Assembly (NCBI RefSeq): GCF_009649845.1
Contig: NZ_WJIE01000004.1
Coordinates: 558,001 to 622,000 of the forward strand
Direction of reading: 5' to 3'
DNA length: 64,000 bases
Origin: Polyangium spumosum
GTDB taxonomy: Bacteria; Myxococcota_A; Polyangia; Polyangiales; Polyangiaceae
The translations under genes were made by a program, and so were the position numbers. Below the pieces are notes generated by a model that saw only the letters and a program-made list of their open reading frames with translations, made no database searches and was not told the origin of the DNA. Shown in pieces: positions 61,467-64,000 of the stretch (position 1 is its first letter; each line of letters opens with the position of its first letter).

Positions 61467-62786
61467 CTACAACCGCACGACCTTCCCCTTGTCCCCCTCC
61501 ACCTTCCGCAGCGCATCCCGCGTATCGACCACGAGCTTCGCCTCCCGCAGGAGCCGTCCATAATCGACCGCCGCGTGATCCGTCACGATCACCACCGCGT
61601 CGTATTCGCCGTACGCCACCGTGTTCGGCTCCGATCGCATCACGATCCCGCCCTCGTCGCACTCGGGCACGTACGGGTCGTGGTAACGCACCTCCGCCCC
61701 GAGGCCCTGGAGCTGGTGGATGATGTCGAAGGCAGGCGACTCGCGGTAATCGGCCACGTCGCGCTTGTACGCCACGCCGCTCACCAGGATCTTCGAGCCG
61801 TTCGCCGCCTTGCGCGCGCCATTGAGCGCCTGTTGCACGAGGTGCACCACGTATTCGGGCATCGCGCTGTTGATCGTGTCCGCCAGCTCGATGAAGCGCG
61901 CCTGGTATTTCAACGTGCGCATGCGCCACGAGAGATACAGAGGATCGATCGGGATACAATGGCCGCCGAGGCCCGGGCCCGGGAAGAAGGGCATGAAGCC
62001 AAACGGTTTTGTGGCTGCCGCGCGGATGACCTCCCAGACGTCGATGCCGAGCTTGCGGCTCATCAACGCGACCTCGTTCACGAGGCCGATGTTCACCGCG
62101 CGGAAGGTGTTCTCCAGGAGCTTGACCATCTCGGCCGCGTCCGTGCTCGAGACGGGAACCACGGTCTCGATGATCTTGCCATAAAGCGCCATCGCAGCTT
62201 CGAGGCAACCAGGCGTCGCGCCGCCGAGGACCTTCGGCGTGTTGCGCGTGCCATAGGTCTTGTTGCCAGGGTCCACGCGCTCGGGGCTGAAGGCGATGAA
62301 GACGTCCTTGCCGAGCTCGTAACGGCCCGCCGTCAGCTTGGGGACCAGGACCTCGCGCGTCGTGCCAGGGTACGTCGTCGATTCGAGCACGATGAGCATG
62401 TTCGGGTGCTGGTGCTCCGCGATCTCGTCGCTCGCCGAAAGGATGAACCGCATGTCCGGGTCCTTCGTCTTGTTCAGCGGCGTCGGGACGCAGACGACGA
62501 TCGCGTCGGCCGCGCTAAGGACCGCAGGGTCGGTCGTGGCCCGCAGGCGCCCTTCGGCGACGTGCGGGGCGAGCGCCGAGGACGGGATGTCGCCGATGTA
62601 CGATTCGCCCTGGCCGAGCAGCCGAACCTTCTCGTGATCCTTGTCGTAGCCGGTGACGGAGAAGCCGGCCCGGGCGAACTCGACGACGAGCGGCAGCCCG
62701 ACGTAGCCGATGCCCACGACGACGATGTGCGCGCTACGATCCTCGATCTTCTTGAGAAGCTCCTGCACGATGCGTGTCCCTTTCAC
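61467..62786 (-). CDS. Nucleotide-sugar dehydrogenase (UDP-sugar 6-dehydrogenase family)
   Basis: A 439-residue NAD-dependent enzyme of the UDP-glucose/UDP-ManNAc/UDP-GlcNAc 6-dehydrogenase family. The Rossmann motif VVGIGYVGLPL near residue 24, VPTPLNK, ESTTYPGTT, FSPERVDPGN, the catalytic-type LGGHCIPIDP, and AYKRDVADYRESP place it nearest the WbpA/TviB/CapL subgroup that makes UDP-N-acetyl-uronic acids. Its product would feed a surface polysaccharide. GTG 62786 overlaps the preceding gene's stop (GTGA); another GTG at 62768 has a better ribosome site. The gene pair with the CpsB-type phosphatase suggests a capsule or exopolysaccharide locus. Confidence 0.9.
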   Translation of the reverse strand: MKGTRIVQELLKKIEDRSAHIVVVGIGYVGLPLVVEFARAGFSVTGYDKDHEKVRLLGQGESYIGDIPSSALAPHVAEGRLRATTDPAVLSAADAIVVCVPTPLNKTKDPDMRFILSASDEIAEHQHPNMLIVLESTTYPGTTREVLVPKLTAGRYELGKDVFIAFSPERVDPGNKTYGTRNTPKVLGGATPGCLEAAMALYGKIIETVVPVSSTDAAEMVKLLENTFRAVNIGLVNEVALMSRKLGIDVWEVIRAAATKPFGFMPFFPGPGLGGHCIPIDPLYLSWRMRTLKYQARFIELADTINSAMPEYVVHLVQQALNGARKAANGSKILVSGVAYKRDVADYRESPAFDIIHQLQGLGAEVRYHDPYVPECDEGGIVMRSEPNTVAYGEYDAVVIVTDHAAVDYGRLLREAKLVVDTRDALRKVEGDKGKVVRL

Positions 62787-63511
62787 GAGTCGACCCGGCC
62801 CTCCAGGATGGAAAGCGGTCCTTCAATCAGCATGTCGCGTGCCTCGGCCAGGCCGAGCGCGTGGTGGAGTCGTTCGATGCCCAAGGCGACGTCCTCGACG
62901 TCCCGAGGAGCGTGCGCGTCGCTGCACGCCGCGTAGTAGTAGCCCTCTTCCAGCAAGAGCTCCGCGCACTTCTGCGTCGCGCGGCCGTACTTGCCGACGA
63001 GCGAGGCGACGTCGAGCAGGAGGACGGCGCCGCCGTCGAGCAGCGGATCGAGCACGGCGTGGTCGTCCCAGACAGGCGCATAACGCTCCGGATGCGCGAG
63101 GACGGGGCGGAGCTTTTTCTTGCGGCGGAGGTCGGCGAAGCGAGAGGCGAGGCGCGCCGGGAAGGCGCGGGTCGGCAGCTCGACGAGGACGGCGCGCTCG
63201 CCAGGGTAGGGGAGCGCGTCGCCACGCATGAGGCGCTCGTAGACGACGTCGTCGAAGAAATGCTCGGAGGAGAGCGCGAGCTCGGGCAAGCCAGGGGCGC
63301 CTTCGAGCGCCGCGCGGGTGGCCTCGTAGGCCGCGGCGAGGTCGCCCTTCGTGTTGTCGAACATCCCGGGGCGCATGTGCGGCGTGGCGATGACCTTGCC
63401 AAAACCAGCTCCCGCGAGGCCCGCGAGCAGGGCGCGGCTGTCCGCGGCGGTCCGGACGCCGTCGTCGATGCCGACCACCCAGTGGCAATGCAGGTCGATG
63501 TAACCAGTCAT
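62783..63511 (-). CDS. CpsB/CapC-type PHP protein-tyrosine phosphatase
   Basis: A 242-residue PHP-fold metalloenzyme. Motifs are DLHCHWVVGIDDG (start), IATPHM, SEHFFDD, PVLAHPERY and SDAHAPRD, which bind the metals in CpsB/CapC/YwqE tyrosine phosphatases. These remove phosphate from the BY-kinase that drives polysaccharide chain export. The BY-kinase is not in the window. Overlap with the dehydrogenase gene (GTGA) shows joint translation. ATG 63511 follows a GTG three bases earlier; either gives the same protein apart from one Met. Confidence 0.9.
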   Translation of the reverse strand: MTGYIDLHCHWVVGIDDGVRTAADSRALLAGLAGAGFGKVIATPHMRPGMFDNTKGDLAAAYEATRAALEGAPGLPELALSSEHFFDDVVYERLMRGDALPYPGERAVLVELPTRAFPARLASRFADLRRKKKLRPVLAHPERYAPVWDDHAVLDPLLDGGAVLLLDVASLVGKYGRATQKCAELLLEEGYYYAACSDAHAPRDVEDVALGIERLHHALGLAEARDMLIEGPLSILEGRVDS

Positions 63512-63568
63512 CACGCGTGGCGCGCGAAGCTAGCAGTTTTTGAGCAGGATGGCGGAGCGGGCGTGTTT

Positions 63569-63958
63569 CTACAGGGCGCGTGTGATGACCTTGGCGATGT
63601 CGAGATCCCTGAGGCAACCGTCGGAGCCCTTGCCGAACACACACGCGAGGGTGACGACGCCGTCCTTCAGGCCCACGGAGGCGGTGCCGTCTTTCAGGTT
63701 CGTGACGACGATTCGCTTCACGCCGTCGCGGACGGCCTCCTTGCCGAGCTCGTCGACGCAGATGACGCGGAAGGCGTTGGCGAGCAGGCGGACGCCGAGG
63801 TGCTGGACGTTCTTCAGCGCGGCCTCGTCGGTCTCGAAGGTCGCCCAGTCGACATCCACGACGACGGGCGCGCCGGCGGCGTCCTGGATGGCTTTTTGCT
63901 CGTCCGGGAGCCAGGACTCCTTCGCTTCCTTGATGAGCCGCTTCTCGATGAGTCCCAT
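63569..63958 (-). CDS. Unrecognised small protein
   Basis: A 129-residue protein with alternating strands and helices (VVVDVDWATFETDEAALKNVQHLGVRLLANAFRVICVDELGKEAVRDGVKRIVVTNLKDG, VTLACVFGKGSDGCLRDLDIAKVI). It has no signal peptide or membrane helix. I recognise no family. ATG 63958 has GGAGGCGG in front at a good distance. About 57 bp separate its stop from the start of the CpsB-like gene. Confidence 0.75.
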   Translation of the reverse strand: MGLIEKRLIKEAKESWLPDEQKAIQDAAGAPVVVDVDWATFETDEAALKNVQHLGVRLLANAFRVICVDELGKEAVRDGVKRIVVTNLKDGTASVGLKDGVVTLACVFGKGSDGCLRDLDIAKVITRAL

Positions 63959-64000
63959 GAATACCGCCTCCGTTCGCAGCGTGACGATCACGCCGGGCGG

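Overview
The window is 64 kb of very GC-rich chromosomal DNA from what is almost certainly a myxobacterium, most likely of the Polyangiales (Sorangium/Polyangium relatives). The grounds are the extreme third-position GC, the density of lipoproteins, three large Hanks-type Ser/Thr kinases plus a PP2C phosphatase, a PAS histidine kinase, AgmX/TonB-like proline-rich membrane proteins, and many GTGA/ATGA overlaps. This is inferred from gene content; no marker gene such as rRNA is present. I see no tRNA, rRNA, CRISPR array, insertion sequence or prophage.

Layout. 1-4.9 kb: the end of a surface-glycan cluster (a NeuB/PseI-type synthase tail fused to a PseH-like acetyltransferase, a GT2 glycosyltransferase, a pseudaminic-acid-associated methylase, an unrecognised protein and two more methyltransferases). 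4.9-17 kb: CCA-adding enzyme, a membrane Ser/Thr kinase, a LolC/E-type permease with a large acidic insertion, a PAS histidine kinase, a polyferredoxin with a Tat-exported DUF362 partner, and a second membrane kinase ending in polyproline. 17.2-26.7 kb: universal stress protein, CDP-alcohol phosphatidyltransferase, a one-way run of lipoprotein and envelope genes (DUF4349, coiled coil, OmpA-like, Cache-like), an M28 peptidase, a NifU-like protein and methionine aminopeptidase. 26.7-34 kb: a double ThyX-like protein, RecN, an AgmX-like protein and assorted envelope genes.

34-39.8 kb: glycogen synthase and an aerobic benzoyl-CoA (box) module: boxR (XRE domain fused to a shikimate-kinase-like domain) divergent from boxC-boxB. 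The 85-bp boxR/boxC intergenic region holds two near-identical TATAT-centred palindromes 31 bp apart, arranged so that each covers the -10 of one promoter and the -35 of the other. 39.8-54.8 kb: a PP2C phosphatase fused to a cyclic-nucleotide-binding domain, a lipoprotein combining a c-heme motif with a TolB-like propeller, a possible secreted alpha/beta hydrolase, an EEP-family lipoprotein with an outer-membrane-type partner, a PknK-like kinase-ATPase of about 1,284 residues, a GST-like protein, a flippase-like membrane protein and a barrel-like lipoprotein. 54.9-64 kb: TerC, two unrecognised convergent genes, a G-rich non-coding tract, an XRE-ImmA/IrrE protein paired with a C39-like cysteine peptidase, and a polysaccharide pair (nucleotide-sugar dehydrogenase with a CpsB-type phosphatase).

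The parts most likely to be new are the symmetric double operator at the box promoter, the XRE/ImmA-C39-like pair beside the G-rich tract, the duplicated ThyX-like protein whose catalytic motif is split between its halves, and several domain fusions. Starts were chosen by ribosome-binding site, overlap and codon bias, and several GTG starts remain uncertain.
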